Shown here in pieces: positions 5,685 through 5,929 of a stretch of DNA of 5,929 nucleotides. Made by a program: the position numbers and the translations under genes. The notes beneath the pieces were generated by a model. That model searched no databases. It worked only from the letters and a program-made list of their open reading frames with translations, and was not told the DNA's origin. Position 1 is the stretch's first letter, and the number at the start of each line of letters is the position of its first letter. This DNA is from Acidobacteriota bacterium (GTDB taxonomy: Bacteria > Acidobacteriota > Terriglobia > Versatilivoradales > Versatilivoraceae). The stretch is taken from positions 1-5,929 of the forward strand of contig JAPOZE010000189.1 of the NCBI GenBank assembly GCA_026706225.1, read 5' to 3'.

Positions 5685-5929
5685 ATGAGTAACACACGAC
5701 CGTCTGGTTGGGTGAGATCGGCTATCGTCCGCCTGGATTCAGAAGGCTTGAGAGCCGGCTCCTCCGGCCCCGGGTTCCGGAGGCCCATCAGGATCTCCCG
5801 CCTGGCGTCCTGGCTGGCGCTGGCCGCCCTGACGCTTTCGAGCGCCCAGGCCCGGCAGGCCCCGCCCGAAACCCGCCGGCTGCTCTACGACGCGCGCGCC
5901 CTCTACATCGGCGTCGAGGCGTTCGACTC
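5685..5929 (+). CDS. Secreted CBM9/DUF5916-like protein, N-terminal fragment (runs off the right edge)
   Basis: The frame is open for 81 codons to the window end. The ATG lies 7 bp after the aldolase stop, with a moderate GAGAAG ahead of it, suggesting co-transcription. Residues about 35-56 form an export signal: basic RRPIRISR, then hydrophobic LASWLALAALTLSSAQA with an AQA-type cleavage site. The mature part includes LLYDARALYIGVEAFD (65-80), a hallmark strand pair of the carbohydrate-binding family 9-like domain found in front of DUF5916 outer-membrane-type proteins. The n-region before the hydrophobic core is unusually long at over 30 residues, so the true start may lie further in at a non-ATG codon. 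Only about nine residues separate the cleavage site from LLYD, far fewer than usual. Domain identity is good; overall function is unknown. Confidence 0.65.
   Translation, partial: MSNTRPSGWVRSAIVRLDSEGLRAGSSGPGFRRPIRISRLASWLALAALTLSSAQARQAPPETRRLLYDARALYIGVEAFD

Noticed and set aside
5579..5788. Minus-strand 69-codon open frame at the aldolase end
   Set aside because: It overlaps the aldolase C-terminus and the start of the exported protein gene, and it has no recognisable motif.

Overview
The window is GC-rich bacterial DNA with tightly packed protein-coding genes. I see no rRNA, tRNA, CRISPR array or insertion sequence. The gene content points to an uncultured member of Acidobacteriota or a similar GC-rich phylum such as Planctomycetota. 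The clues are a Tat-exported TIM-barrel protein, stand-alone cupins, a short alpha/alpha-toroid protein and the start of a secreted CBM9/DUF5916-like protein. This placement rests on gene families only and is tentative.

Two transcription units diverge from a 159-bp intergenic region at 4568-4726. Leftward (minus strand), in transcription order: a 124-aa cupin (4567-4193), an aldo/keto reductase (4148-3204), a 328-aa toroid protein resembling squalene-cyclase repeats (3173-2187), a second cupin (2080-1712), and a large Tat-signal protein (1682 to beyond the left edge). The gaps of 44, 30, 106 and 29 bp, with no convincing terminator between genes, suggest one operon. A good sigma70-type promoter lies just upstream of the first cupin. 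Rightward (plus strand): a dihydrodipicolinate synthase/N-acetylneuraminate lyase family aldolase (4727-5677), then, 7 bp later, the start of an exported protein that runs off the right edge.

Taken together, the genes look like a small catabolic locus for a carbohydrate or sugar-acid-like compound. The Tat protein and the secreted C-terminal gene would act outside the cytoplasm. The aldo/keto reductase, the aldolase/dehydratase, the cupins and possibly the toroid protein would act inside. The substrate cannot be read from the sequence, and the pathway is an inference from family membership and layout.

The left-edge gene is easy to miss because it has no stop codon inside the window, and long open frames on its opposite strand are antisense shadows. 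No unmistakably new system is visible. The most unusual points are the combination of genes itself, the altered active-site motifs in the aldolase and in the barrel protein, the non-cyclase toroid protein, the structured leader before the reductase gene, and the apparently shortened N-terminus of the right-edge gene.
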